Below, in pieces: positions 47,318 to 58,396 of a stretch of DNA of 64,000 bases; positions within the stretch are counted from its first letter, which is position 1, and every line of letters starts with the position of its first letter. Origin of the DNA: Adiantum capillus-veneris. Taxonomy: Eukaryota; Streptophyta; Polypodiopsida; Polypodiales; Pteridaceae. Below the pieces are notes generated by a model, which worked only from the letters and a program-made list of their open reading frames with translations, had not been told where the DNA came from and searched no databases. A program made the translations under genes and the position numbers. The stretch is from assembly GCA_014529385.2 (NCBI GenBank), contig CM043961.1, forward strand, positions 14,646,978 to 14,710,977, read 5' to 3'.

Positions 47318-48185
47318 ATGTAGATTGGCTTGCCAACCTATGCAAAGGGGCGGTGGCTTCTGCTAGGAGATGGGTGAAGCGAGACATGTACCTCACTTTG
47401 TGGTTGAAGGTCATTATCTCCTTAGTTGTTGTTGGTGGAGATAATGAAAAAAGGGCCTCTACTTTAGAGGGATCCACTTGAATTCCTTGTGAAGAAACGA
47501 CATGGCCTAGCAAAACCACCTGAGATTCACCGATATGACACTTCTCTGGGTTGAGTTGTCCCCCAAATTGATGGAGCCTCTTAAGCCCCTCTTCAACCTT
47601 TTGGCAGTGAAGTGATCTACAACTATAAATACAGAAATCATCCATAAAGACTCTTATATATTTTCCAAAGAATGGTTGAAATACAAATATTGTGAATCTC
47701 ATGAAGGTGCTAGGAGCATTGGTGAGCCCAAAAGGCATTACTCTGAATGCAAAACATCCCCAAGGTGTGATGAAGGTGGTTTTTGGTTGGTCCTCTTCTG
47801 CTATTCTAATTTGAAAATATCGTGAATACCCATCACACACAGTGTAGCATTCATGACCTGCTACTTCATTCAAAATTTCATCTTGGAAAGGGAGAGGGAA
47901 GTGGTCCCTCTTTGTCGCAACATTGAGGGGTTTGTAATCCACGCAGACCCTCCACTTACCATTCTTCTTGGGAGTGACTACAATAGGTGATACCCATTCG
48001 GAGTTGGATACTGGATAGATGAAGCCAGCCTTCAAGAGTCGATTCACTTCTTGTAGAAGGGCCTTTTGTTGCACAGACCCTAGTCGCCTTAACTTTTGAG
48101 CCACGCGTTTGGTCCCTGGTTTCAATTCAATTCGATGCTCTATTACATCTACACCTCTTATTTGTGAGGAGTCAGTGATAAACAA
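47274..48185 (-). CDS. Ty3 reverse transcriptase
   Basis: A 303-codon frame carrying the full RT set: LKAGFIYPVSNSEWVSPIVVTPKKNG, WRVCVDYKPLN, FPLPFQDEILNEVAGHE, the first catalytic Asp in VCDGYSRYFQI, PFGLTNAPSTFMR, then FMDDFCIYS with the catalytic DD pair, and LLGHVVSSQGI. The usual Tyr of the box is Phe, a change that Ty3 RTs tolerate. It copies element RNA to cDNA in virus-like particles. A stop and gap of about 15 codons separate it from the protease frame upstream, and a frameshift separates it from RNase H downstream. Confidence 0.9.
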   Translation of the reverse strand: MFITDSSQIRGVDVIEHRIELKPGTKRVAQKLRRLGSVQQKALLQEVNRLLKAGFIYPVSNSEWVSPIVVTPKKNGKWRVCVDYKPLNVATKRDHFPLPFQDEILNEVAGHECYTVCDGYSRYFQIRIAEEDQPKTTFITPWGCFAFRVMPFGLTNAPSTFMRFTIFVFQPFFGKYIRVFMDDFCIYSCRSLHCQKVEEGLKRLHQFGGQLNPEKCHIGESQVVLLGHVVSSQGIQVDPSKVEALFSLSPPTTTKEIMTFNHKVRYMSRFTHLLAEATAPLHRLASQSTFEWGREHARTCKMF

Positions 48186-48200
48186 GTTGGGATAACTCCT

Positions 48201-49385
48201 TCACATATTGATGTAGGACCTGTTCTCCTCACAAGTAAGATCTTTTGCAAGCATCTTCTCAAATCCTTCTTCAAGGTGGTGGCATCTTTCATCCCCTCGT
48301 TTGTGATTGTCTGTTGGCTTTTCTTCTACAAAAACATCTTGGGTGTTGGCGTTAAATACAATTCCCATTACCTCCAAAGAAAACTCCTCTTCACTGGTTG
48401 ATGCACTGGTTGATGCTTCCTCATCACTTGAGTAAGGACTCTCCTCCTCGCTCTCTTCATCTGCCATGGTTTCATAGTTGATATCTAGTTGCTTTCCTTC
48501 TCGCCAATCATACACCACCGGTTGACCCTTCTTAAGAATCAAACGACCACTACCCCATTTTTTATCTACATTCACAACAATGAGCCAAGGCCTCCCTAGG
48601 ATGATGGGATATCCCTCCCCCTTAGCTGGCATGACATACATATCCACTCGTGCATCTATGTTACATACAAAGAATTTTACATTTTCAATGATCCCCAAAC
48701 ACTTCACACTTGAGTTGTTGGCTAGCCTAGCTTGACAATTAGAGGACTTTGTAATTTCAAGCCCTAACCTGTTCATTGATTTTTCCGTGATCACACACAT
48801 TTGAGCTCCACCATCAACATATACATTAGACACCTTTTTACCCCTTATGTAAGCATCCACAATGGGTTCCACATCTTTTTGTAGCTTTGAGGCCACAACC
48901 TTAATGGAAAGATTTGCTTTCTTTTTTGGAATTCTTGTACTTACCAACTTTGGCCATTGCCTTCTTACTTTGGCTGATAGGTGTAGAAGTTGAGGCCATG
49001 AAATGTTTGGCTTTTGGCTTTGTAAATCCTCCAGGATGTTGTAGGGCTCTAGCTCCTTTCCCAATGGGAAGTCGTTGATACCAATTTCCCTTCGCCTTGA
49101 TCTTTTCTTCCTGCTACTTTCAGCTTCTTCCATCTTTGAATTCTTCTTCTTGTCCCTTCTGGCTGAATTTGTTTCTTCACTTCTCATGTCTTCATCCTTA
49201 TCATGTGCTCTTGTGCGTTTTTCTGCTGGCATAACATCAAAGTTTAGAGTATGCTTATCTATTACCTCTTCTAGCTTGATGATATTGACTCCTCTTTCTT
49301 CCTCCTCATGTAGGACGGGAGGTATATTTGCTGGTGGTGGTGGTCGACGAAGGATTTGTGGGCCTTGAGCTAGTTCTTGCTGCAT
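48201..49385 (-). CDS. Ty3 protease with spacer
   Basis: A 394-codon frame. An Arg/Lys/Glu-rich spacer (SSRKKRSRRREIG region) precedes a retropepsin-like domain with KVSNVYVDGGAQMCVI (about 48,790-48,840). DGGA is the active-site form common in plant Ty3 elements. ILGRPWL (about 48,590) follows and closes the domain. A Ser/Glu-rich acidic stretch (ESEEESPYSSDEEAS) comes after it. It probably cleaves the element polyprotein. Confidence 0.8.
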   Translation of the reverse strand: MQQELAQGPQILRRPPPPANIPPVLHEEEERGVNIIKLEEVIDKHTLNFDVMPAEKRTRAHDKDEDMRSEETNSARRDKKKNSKMEEAESSRKKRSRRREIGINDFPLGKELEPYNILEDLQSQKPNISWPQLLHLSAKVRRQWPKLVSTRIPKKKANLSIKVVASKLQKDVEPIVDAYIRGKKVSNVYVDGGAQMCVITEKSMNRLGLEITKSSNCQARLANNSSVKCLGIIENVKFFVCNIDARVDMYVMPAKGEGYPIILGRPWLIVVNVDKKWGSGRLILKKGQPVVYDWREGKQLDINYETMADEESEEESPYSSDEEASTSASTSEEEFSLEVMGIVFNANTQDVFVEEKPTDNHKRGDERCHHLEEGFEKMLAKDLTCEENRSYINM

Positions 49386-49427
49386 AGTGAGAGGAGGCAG
49401 TCTAGGGGGGTATATGTCTCCCGGAAG

Positions 49428-50237
49428 TCACCTTGGATGTGGACAATTGTACATTCCATGGCCCATTTCATTGCAATTCCAACATCGCAACTCTTGAGCT
49501 TGTCTTCGTTGATTGCGATTCCCTTCTCTTGGTTGTCGTTGTTGAGGTAGGCCCTGTACTAGATTCAGAGTGAGGTTCTCAAGCTGTTGTGTTAGCCCTT
49601 GTAAAACCTCTTGTTGAGAGTTATCTCCTATTTGTGAAGATTGTGCAAGAGGGGCCCTAATTGGTGCTTCCATGGTTTGTGAAGACTCCCTCTCACTCAC
49701 TTCATTCAAACCCCTTGCTCTATGTGCTTGGAAGTGTAGTTTTCTAAACTTGATGATGGCTACCTCACGTGCTTCTTCGAAGGTGGATGGAAATTTTAGC
49801 TCCACTTTAGCCTTTAAAAGTGGATACAAGCCAACCATGAATCTCTCTTTTTTTAGAAAGTTAGGTGCACCACCATGATTTTCTAATGTATCCTCCCACC
49901 TACCCCATAGATTGACAAAGGTTGCTTCATAAGAGGGATAGTCTTCAAGTGATACCTACTTATGTCCAATAAGACATTTCCATAGTCCTTCAGAAGTATC
50001 ACCTTGCCCGAACTTGGAGAGGAAGCTTGCTCGCAGTCTCTCCTAGTTGGACTTGATTTGGGGTTGCAAGGTCTCATACCATGCTTTAGCTTCTGCTTTT
50101 AGAACCAACGGGAAGGCTCATAGCTTTACTTCCTCTTCACCTCTCCTAGATATGAGATGTGCCATCTCCAAGTTTTCAAGAAACTCTTGCGTATCTTCCC
50201 TACTTCTTGCATAAAACGTGGGAAAAGAACTTGACAT
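49428..50237 (-). pseudogene. Ty3 gag with CCHC zinc knuckle
   Basis: Starts MSSSFPTFYARSREDTQEFL at 50,237. The retrotrans-gag region includes AWYETLQPQ, SFLSKFGQGDT, and LWGRWEDTLENHG, then ERFMVGLYPLLKAKVELKFPSTFEEA. TGA/TAG stops occur near 50,117, 50,043 and 49,960. The zinc knuckle CWNCNEMGHGMYNC lies at about 49,440-49,483. The first ORF of the element lies 650 bp from the primer site. Stops make it inactive, although pol is mostly open. Confidence 0.82.
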
Positions 50238-50883
50238 TTTGTTTAGACTTTTTGATTTCTTTTTTTCAAGAAACTTTTGTCTTACGGGCCGCACAAGATT
50301 GTTGACACTATAAATCTGATTACATTAAAATGAAGATGTACACATCCATTGTTAATTCATACTTTATCATAGGTATAATAAATGGATTAATTGAAGCATT
50401 GATTTCATTGAGGCGAGTGGATCCAAATATCCTCCTTATGATAGATTGAAACCTACACTTAGCTGCAATGATTATATGAATGGATTGCCAAACAATAGGC
50501 CTAAAAGGTTCATTGTTTTGATCGTGATTCATGTGCTACTCCTCGTTGTTGGTTTGAAGACCTCGTTCCTTCATATGGCCCTTGAGCACCCCTTCACCAC
50601 TCCTTGTTCCTGCTTTTAAAACAAAACGAACACATGAACATCAAAAGAAGTTTCATAATTGATGATTGGAATTATAATTGGATTGGATGATGCCAGTATT
50701 TCTCTAAGTCTTTCTGCACCAAACATAAAAACAATGCGTTGTTGTAAAAAGACTTTTCTATCTATGTGAACATTTACTCTAATGTGTTGTGCAAAATGAA
50801 ATGGATAAATGGGGACTCCATTGTTCATCACTAAAAATTTGAAGGTAACTTGGAAATATGTCCTCAGTGGGGGCACCACTTTA
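50238..50883 (-). other. Ty3 leader with primer-binding site
   Basis: Untranslated leader between gag and the 5' LTR. The bases next to the LTR read, on the element strand, CCTCA then TAAAG then TGGTGCCCCCACTGAGGAC. The TGGTGCC start is that of a tRNA-complementary site. The five-base gap is longer than usual. The tRNA is not identified. Confidence 0.55.
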
Positions 50884-52187
50884 TGAGGGCGAGCTTTTTG
50901 AAATGGGGCCTCTAAACCCAAACCAATGGGCCTACCCTCACAAAATGTTCGTAAAGAGGTACGCACACTACTTTGGGCACCACCTTCTTTTGGGAGTGGA
51001 GAAGGAAACCAATCAAAATAAAACTTGCACTCACCCACTCAAGCAACACACTTTGAAAATCCCCTTACTCTATATACACTATGGACACTTGAACACCATC
51101 AACGATTATGCAACCCAATGCCGTGCATCAAATGAAATATGCAATTTGTGGAATAGCATTCACCTTCTCCCCATAAGAATACCCATAATACATCCAAACT
51201 CCTCCTCTCTCAAGCACTCATCAAAAAATCATGCGCACAAGACTTGCTTCTCAAACACACAAGAGAATCACTTACATCAAATTAACACACTTTGCATAGA
51301 GAGCTCATCTCCATCTATGCAATGCCGTGACACAAATAAAATCACCATGAGAGGTAGCCACATGCATATGTAATGAAGCAAAAGAGAGTTGGAGTGAGAA
51401 ATTTCTTTAGACCAATTGAATAAGTGTGGAGAAACAAACCAATGGTAAATTGAGAATAGAACACTTACTTGATTTCTCGCACATCTTTTAAGGGGAGGAC
51501 AGACGCTGGCTAACCATCACGAATTGCGACACTTGAAAGTTTTGAAGATGATTTAATGATCATTAACATAACCATGAGAGATATATGATGTATTTACAAG
51601 TTATTGAGGTGATACAAATGATTTATTGGGTTGATGGAGTAAGAGATTGTAGAATAGAAAGAGTGGAGGATAGAGTTGCACTTCCTCCAAAGAGGAGGGT
51701 TAGGAGGGAGGATGTGAAAGAGGGAGATTTGGGGTTTTCTCTACTATTGATCAAGAAACAACATGAAGTTGAAAATATAGGTGTGCGTCGTCGAGTCTCT
51801 CCAAGGGGGCCTATTTATAGTTGTGTAGGAGTGGGATTATGCTACACTTAATTAGGGTGAGTGATTAGCCCTAATTAAGTGTTCTTTGACCACTCATTGA
51901 ATATTGTACATAAAATGGACTATTTATTCACCAAAAATATCATTTTAGACCGTGAAGGCTCCATAGGGGTGCATAATGTAGGTGGGCCCCACCATGAGGC
52001 CCTACGGGTGGCTCCTACGGGATATCTTAACTTGTCTGTCTTGGCATTTAGAAAGCATCTTTAGGTTGGTCCCATCACATGCAAGTGACCTTGCACACTC
52101 ATTGCTCTTCTAGAAGATGAGTAGGGGAAAAATAAGATCTCACCCTCCTGATTTACTTGATTTACAATTCCCTTTTGCTGTGAATCT

Positions 52188-52276
52188 TGTTAGGAAATAA
52201 GACGTAGCTAAATAGATAATTGAGTAGATTACTTAATGGAGAGAGATAGATTTATATACACGAGATTATAGAGTAG

Positions 52277-52325
<49 letters not shown>

Positions 52326-53027
52326 CACGATATGTGTGGTTCACCCAATGTGGGCTACGTCCACGGGAAAGCAGCCACTCAATGGCTTTAGTACTTCAAA
52401 ACAAGAAGTAGTTTACAAAGGGATTATACCCTTAATGGATCTCCCGCCTTGCTTCACTCTCACCACCTCACACTCACCTTGTTGCATCAACTTCACACTA
52501 TATAATGTGTGTAGAAATGGCCTCCTTTTATAGGCCAAAAGGGCTGCTCTCTCTTATGAGAGACAGCCATGTGTAGCCGCCCTTGTGCGAATAAGTCCAA
52601 ATCGGACCCTCCAATCCGCCCATGTGTGGCCGCCCTTGAGAAGACAAGTCCGCTTTTGAATTCGGCCACCGGCCACCGGCCATTGACTTTCGACCACCGG
52701 CCACCGGCCATTGACTTCCAACCACCGGCCATCGGCCATTGACTACCGGCCACCGGCCAACCGACCGGTTGTTTTCCGACCACTTTCCGACCGCCGTCTG
52801 GCCATAATATTCCGGAGAAAAAGAATATTCCGGCGAGAAAAAAGTCTCGGGGGCCTCCGTCCCCGAGGCCTTTAAAGTTGCCCCTGATTCTTGTCCGTGA
52901 AAATTTTGGTTTCCGGTGAGTGATTTTCCTTCACGCACGATAGCTTCTCCTCATAGTGGGGGCCTTACAAATGTGTGCTTTTACCAGAGAAAATTACAAG
53001 GGTAAATCAAGCTCCATACTTAACAAA
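52188..53027. mobile_element. Solo LTR (840 bp) of an unrelated retroelement
   Basis: Begins TGTTAGG and ends CTTAACA (TGTTA/TAACA inverted ends). It is flanked by the exact 5-bp duplication AATCT (52,183-52,187 and 53,028-53,032) and is absent at the same place in the other Ty3 LTR (near 43,967). It contains an AG microsatellite (about 52,277-52,321), the plant LTR-like stretch GGTTCACCCAATGTGGGCTA, and a GC-rich minisatellite. No internal region remains, as expected after recombination between two LTRs. Confidence 0.93.
52660..52765. repeat. GC-rich minisatellite, unit about 28 bp
   Basis: Three to four imperfect copies containing ACCACCGGCCACCGGCCATT followed by GACTT or GACTA, inside the solo LTR. 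Confidence 0.85.
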
Positions 53028-53803
53028 TCTGACAGATTTACACTAATTTGACTATAACTTTTTACCTGTAGCTTGGAATGACATGCTTCAAAAGGAAAAT
53101 TTGACCTTCTCAACATGTTTGATATGAATTTGGACTACTCTTCACGCCCATGCACCAAGGAATTCGGTTTGGAAGGTCCACACTAAGCTAGGGAACCTTT
53201 TGCTTCCAAGTCTTCTAGTATGGGCCCTTTGCTTGTATGCATCCAAGGGGAATCATGCTTTTTCAAAAGGGTATGATGCTTAAACAAATAGAGGAGGACC
53301 CAATATTATTTGCTTGTGAAAAGAATATACAATTTGAGTCTTTTTGAAAGGAGAAAAACTATATGTATATTCTTAAGAGATATTGGGCCACCTATGTAGG
53401 GGGCATAGAAGACTTGTAGAGATGGACCATAATCTTTGGTAAAGACAAGTGGAGAGTTGATTTTCCATGGTAATTTATCTATATGGGATGGAAGATGGAT
53501 ATATTATTTTTCTACTACTAATTTGCGAGAGGTAAGAAAGTTTGGGGTAGATAGTTGGTTATTGTATGCTTAATTTTATTTACAAAGCAAAAAAGAAAAG
53601 GGTGGTAATATAAATATATGACTAAGGTGACATTTTTGGGAAGAGTACAATGTATGTGTCGCCACAAAGGTTAAACGAAGAGGGGTAATTTACTCTAGAT
53701 AACTTAATAGCGTAGAGAAATATATACACATATGAGGAAGAGGACGTTGAGTAGGTTGAAAAATGTTGCAAAAAGATGGTTATCATTTTATGCCACTCAC
53801 TAT

Positions 53804-54398
53804 ATCTAAAGTTTATTATGTACCTGGCTTAAAGAAAAATCTTATTTCTGTTAGCGAGCTAACCTCTTCAGGTATTACCATTAAATTCACAAAAAATGGT
53901 TGCAACATACAAGCCCGAGATGTCAATGGCCAGTATATCAATCTTCAGGTACCCCAGGTTGGGCGACTCTACCCTCTACTTCATTCATCTCGTGCGCATG
54001 CTCTTTCATCTTCTGCACAATCTTCCCCACACGACACCACCCTCAAATGGCACTATAGATTAGGTCACATTTCTCAACATGTTTTACATCAGCTCACACA
54101 CCGCCAGATTGCCCTCGTTTTGCCCAAGCATCTCACTCCCATTACCCTCTGTGAAGGGTGCATTTTTGCCAAATCACATCATGCACCTTTTCCTACATCA
54201 TCATCACGCGCTTCCGCACCACTTGATCTCATTCATTCTAATGTCTGTGGCCCCTTGCCTGTCAAATCACTCACTGGCAACCTTTATATGCTCACTTTTA
54301 TTGATGACTACTCCAAGTTCACAGATGTCTATTACATGCCTGATAAAGCTTCAACTCTCACATATTTTAGCCGCTTTAAAGCACTGGCTGAAAACTAG
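53804..54398 (+). pseudogene. Copia protease end, pre-integrase and integrase N-part
   Basis: Resumes with SKVYYVPGLKKNLISVSEL (C-terminal side of protease), then LKWHYRLGHIS with CEGC (pre-integrase zinc region). The integrase core follows with LIHSNVCGPLPV at about 54,232. The first catalytic Asp (HSDVCGP in active copies) is Asn. FIDDYSKFTDVY follows. A TAG at 54,396-54,398 interrupts; the frame then continues in the next entry. Confidence 0.85.
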
Positions 54399-55060
54399 CA
54401 TGATCGGAAAATCAAGGTACTCTGCACCCACAATGGCGGGGAATACACATCCCATCAGTTTCGGGATATCTTCCACACGGCGGGTATTCGTCATGAATAT
54501 ACCATCCCTGCTCACCCTCAGCAAAACGGTCGGGCCGAGCGCAAGAATCGCACCATTTTTTATGCTGCTCGCGCCATGCTCATTCAAGCCAGTCTAGTAG
54601 ACAGTTACTGGGAAGAAGCTACGGCCACCGCATGCTATGTACAGAATCGGATCCCGTCCTCTCAAAATCCAAATACCACTCCATACGCTCTATGGTATGG
54701 CAAACCGCCGAGCCTTGGCCATATTTGCATTTTTGGTAGCATAGCATATCCTCTCAAAACCAATCCCGTCTCCAAGTTATCACCAAGAGCCACTCGCACC
54801 ATCTTCGTCGGCTACGGAGATCGCCTTGGAGTCAAAGCTTATTGCCTCCATCAACCCGAGCTCCACAAATTCATTCATGCCAGAACCGTCATTTTTGATG
54901 AGGATTTCATCCTCCAAGGCCCTTCTCCCTCCAATACTCACTCTCCTCCTCATGAAGTCTCTTCACCGGCTCGTTATCCTACTCATTCATTTGCTCGCAT
55001 CTCGCCTCCTAGTAAACCTCCACATGACTCCACTCTTACCCCCTCACCACCCTCCTCAAT
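54399..55060 (+). pseudogene. Copia integrase C-part
   Basis: Same frame after the TAG: IKVLCTHNGGEYTS, where active copies have SDNGGEY, so the second catalytic Asp is His. AHPQQNGRAERKNRT with the Glu region follows, then WEEATATACYVQNRIPS and a copia-type C-terminal part (FGSIAYPLK, IFVGYGDRLGVKAY). It then runs into a Pro/Ser/His-rich linker. With two of three catalytic acids changed and a stop, this integrase cannot act. Confidence 0.85.
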
Positions 55061-55131
55061 TAGCAACATACCTGCATGCCACCATTTGGAGAATCCGGCG
55101 CCCATATTAGCCCCTCTCTCTCCCATGCGCT

Positions 55132-56673
55132 ATGCACACAATCTGCATCCCGAGCCTCCTTCACACATCCTGTTGGCATTCCATGCACACCAAACCCTGT
55201 GCCGCTCAGTCCTCCACACCATTGCCCATCCTCACAGTTTCCTCCAACTGCTGCTGCATACCCCTCATTCTCCACCCCACGGAGCCACCCACCTCCCCAC
55301 AGCTCTGTTGCGCCACCTTCCCCAGCTACGCCAATTTCCCCACCTGCGCCACATTCTGCTGCAGAGTCACCAGGACTCCTCGCCAACCTGAATACAGGCA
55401 GCTTGCCACAGCATGCATTGCTCCACCACAAGTGTCCCTTGGGGGCCTATCAACTTTCCCCAGCTACACACGGCATCATCCCGCCCCTACTGTGCCATCT
55501 TCCATTAATTTTCCACCTCACCACACAATTAAAAAAACCACCCTTGGCAGCGTTTCCCACCATCGGCCACCCGCCTTGCAAACCCCACCCTCGCCCATTA
55601 TGGTTCGGACCTACCAAACCACCCGCAAGAGTTCAATGCCACTCCCTGCTCCCTCCTTGCAGGCAGCCCCTACCAGAGACCCATCTCGCTCTGCCTCCTC
55701 CTATCACACACCTACCACCTCGACATCGGTTCCCTCACCAGTGGAGGATTCTCATGCCACCCCCTCAAATCAACCTATTCCATCGGGGATCGATGAGGTC
55801 GAACCACTTACATCAACCTCGGCGACATCTCCCACCACCTGCACCTCGTCGGATTCATCACCATCAGCACAACATCTTGATCAGGCAGCTTCTAACAGTC
55901 GCGTCCGCACACGGTCATTAGTAGATATTTACACTGCTACAAGCTTCTCGGATGTTCTCCAAGAAGAACTTCAATCGACCACCCCACCAGCTCCAGTCGA
56001 AGATATTCTGCCAATCTCGATCATCGATGCCCTCTCATCCAGTGAGGGAGATTTATGGCACGAAGCAATTCAAGCTGAGCTTCAGGCACTCAAAGAAGCC
56101 CATACTTGGGATCTTGTTCCATCGCTAGAGCATCACAATATAGTCACATGCAAATGGCTATTGAAGAAAAAATACTTCTCGGATGGCAGAATTGAGCGTT
56201 ACAAAGCCAGACTTGTCGCTCGCGGCTATACACAGAGGTATAATGTAGACTATTTTGATACATACTCTCCTATTCTAGGCCTAACTGCATTTAGACTTTT
56301 AGTCGCTATAGCTACAAAGTATAATTTGCCCCTACATCACCTTGACATTAAAACAACTTTTTTGCACGGCTTGCTCTACGAGCTTGTTTACATGACCCAA
56401 CCCCCGCACTTTGCAAATCCATATTATCTTGACTATGTTTGCAAGCTAAATAAGCCTATATACGGCCTCAAACAGTCTGCACGTGAATGGTATACACGCA
56501 CACACAATTATCTCATTGCATGTGGTTGGGAGCGACTCACTGTCGACTTCAATATCTTCATCTGGCATACAAATGATGGCCTCGCCATTCTGGGATTATT
56601 TGTGGATGATATCCCACTCATCGACACCACCGATATCATGGTATTGCGCACCATCGACTGTCTCCAACAATAA
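55132..56673 (+). pseudogene. Copia linker and reverse transcriptase
   Basis: The frame changes near 55,100. A long Pro/Ser/Thr-rich linker leads to VDIYTATSFSDVLQEELQ, WHEAIQAELQALKEAHTWDLVP and CKWLLKKKYFSDGRIERYKARLVARGYTQ (about 56,150-56,240). Then come YFDTYSPILGLTAFRLL, HHLDIKTTFLHG with the first catalytic Asp, IYGLKQSAREWY, and LGLFVDDIPLI (about 56,596) with the DD pair. A TAA at 56,671-56,673 stops it before YFLGIQVL. The RT catalytic residues look intact. Confidence 0.87.
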
Positions 56674-57600
56674 TTCCCTGTCAGTGACAAGGGACCAATG
56701 ACGTATTTTCTCGGCATTCAAGTGCTTCGCGACCCCTATGGCAAGTGGATCAAACTCACCCAGGTAAAATACATTGAAGAGCTTCTCACTTATTATGGCA
56801 TGAGTACTTGCTTTCCTGAATTTAGTCCCCTTCCTCTCAAACACAACTTAGCACCTGAATTTCATGCCTACTCTCCCGCTCATGAGCTCTATTGGCCTTC
56901 TCTTCATTATCCCAAGTTTTGTGGTCAGCTTCGTTATCTAATATCCTGCACTCACTTTGATCTCTGCTACACCGGCCATATCTTATCTCGTGCTATGTCA
57001 CAGCCATGCAAAGCACACAAGCAAGCTGCAAAACACACACTTCGCTATCTCCTAACCACTAAGCACTATGCTCTCACTTATGCTTATGATCCCACTACAC
57101 CTATCTCTCTTAGTGTCTATGTCGATGCCAATTGGGCAGGGGATGATCCCCGCTACTTCTCCACAGGTGGCTATATATTCTCTCTTTCAGGTGCACTAAT
57201 ATCCTGGCAAACGAAGCGGCAATCTTCAATTGCCTCTTCATCGACTGAAGCCGAATATGTTGCTGCCGCTCTTGCTTCCAGGGAAGCTCTCTGGATTTCT
57301 GAGCTCATTCACGAATTTCAACTTCCATATCCTATCTCGGAAGAAGCGTAACCCTCTACTGCGACAACCAATCTGCAATTTCTCTGGCTGCTTCCCCAAG
57401 TTTCTCCAACAAACTCAAGCACATCAAAATCAATTATCACTTCATCAAGGAATTGGTCGCCAATGGTTTTTTAAAGTTGCAATATGTGCCCACTGCACAC
57501 AATTGGGCAGATTTCCTCACCAAATCAGTACCTGCTACCACCCAAACTACAACATGTCGAAATTTGTTACTTGTGCCTACTACTTGCACACCTCCTTAAG
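56674..57600 (+). pseudogene. Copia RNase H
   Basis: From MTYFLGIQVLRDPYGKWIKL (56,698), through CGQLRYLISCTHFDLCY, to the RNase H core: YVDANWAGDDPRYFSTGGY, ISWQTKRQSSIASSSTEAEY and ALWISELI. The frame shifts near 57,351 and continues as TLYCDNQSAISLAASPSFS, KHIKINYHFIKELV and ADFLTKSVP to about 57,600. D, E and D positions are present. The polypurine tract and 3' LTR follow within 50 bp. Confidence 0.88.
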
Positions 57601-57645
57601 GCAGGGATTCTCCCATGTAATGAGGTGTTCACCGTTACGGGGGGA

Positions 57646-57953
57646 TGTGAAATATCCTATCACTATAACGGTGCTCACTCACTGCCTCAATCATCTCACC
57701 CACCCCCTAAATCATCTCCCCCTAATTTAGGTAACGTCCCTTCATCCTACCACTTACCTAATAAGGCTTCCCTTGCCTAATGTATATAAAGGCATCTCTA
57801 TTATGTTCAAAAGCGTGCAAGTTCTTATTTCATTTTATCAATACAAGTTAGCTTCATTTCCTTGCTACGCTGCAGTGTCTCTCTCTCCCATTATTTACTT
57901 TGGTTAGATTAGTTTTTGTTTATCGATTAACATCAGTTCCTATTTGCTTCACA
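57646..57953 (+). repeat. Copia 3' LTR (308 bp) with internal deletion
   Basis: Matches both ends of the 5' LTR but lacks about 290 bp in the middle. The deletion joins two TAAGG copies that are separate in the 5' LTR (near 41,144 and 41,439). Confidence 0.92.
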
Positions 57954-57958
57954 GAGAG

Positions 57959-58205
57959 CAAATCTCTGGGCATCGTGCAGCGGTTGATTGTGCACAACAA
58001 CTGCGACTGCAGTGTGGGCGTTATCCTGGGCTCTTGCATGCTGAGCGAGCAGCGCTTGGCCAAACCGGACGTCATCTGGCTGCCGTCGCCGCAAGTGTGC
58101 AATCTGTATGAATATAAGCGCTTGCCGCCCCACTCCCAAACCAACAACTTCTACGGTGGCGATGACTTCCACTTCCAACTGGAATCCTTCGAGCCTGTAT
58201 GCTAA
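57959..58205 (+). pseudogene. Small gene of unknown function, 3' part of exon 2 (copy A)
   Basis: Continues the frame broken at 41,027: SKSLGIVQRLIVHNNCDCSV, then GVILGSCMLSEQRLAKPDVI, LPSPQVCNLYEYKRLPPHS and NNFYGGDDFHFQLESFEP. It is open to TAA at 58,203-58,205. GTATGC at 58,197 could instead be a splice donor. GC content is higher than in the surroundings, as for a real exon. Cys residues (NNCDC, GSC, QVC) and the hydrophobic start suggest a secreted protein, which is inference. Without the copia the protein would be about 125 residues. Copy B has stops in this part. Confidence 0.55.
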
Positions 58206-58308
58206 TTCTTATCTCCTGCTTAAATATTATCGTCAACACTCCATTGGTCTAGTACAGCTACTGACTTTTATCTCATGGATGTTTTGAGCTAGCACTATTT
58301 TCATTGAA

Positions 58309-58396
<88 letters not shown>

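Larger units (their letters stand above)
42665..53799 (-). mobile_element. Ty3 element, Tat-like (dual RNase H), nested in copia gag/pol
   Basis: Minus-strand element with 2.07-kb LTRs (42,665-44,741 and 50,884-53,799, the latter enlarged by a solo LTR). LTR ends on the element strand are TGAGTGGC...CCCTCA. The flanking target duplication is CTAT (or ACTAT if one base is shared) at 42,661-42,664 and 53,800-53,803. A purine tract (GGGGGAGGG on the minus strand, 44,748-44,756) precedes the 3' LTR, and TGGTGCCCCCAC follows the 5' LTR as probable primer site. Domain order is gag, protease, RT, RNase H, second RNase H, integrase. The two LTRs differ by only about 2 percent by eye. Confidence 0.93.
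50884..53799 (-). repeat. Ty3 5' LTR, enlarged by a solo LTR
   Basis: 2916 bp. Subtracting the solo LTR and one target copy (845 bp) leaves 2071 bp, against 2077 bp for the 3' LTR. Confidence 0.93.
41028..57953 (+). mobile_element. Ty1/copia element inserted in the small gene; hosts a Ty3 element
   Basis: LTRs 41,028-41,628 and 57,646-57,953 both start TGTGAAATATCC and end TTGCTTCACA (TGTGAA/TTCACA inverted ends). The element is flanked by an exact 5-bp target duplication GAGAG (41,023-41,027 and 57,954-57,958). The iMet primer site TGGTATCAGAGC starts right after the 5' LTR, and a G-rich tract (ACGGGGGGA) precedes the 3' LTR. Removing the nested Ty3 element leaves about 5.8 kb, normal for copia. 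Copy B of the small gene shows the empty-site order. Confidence 0.95.
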
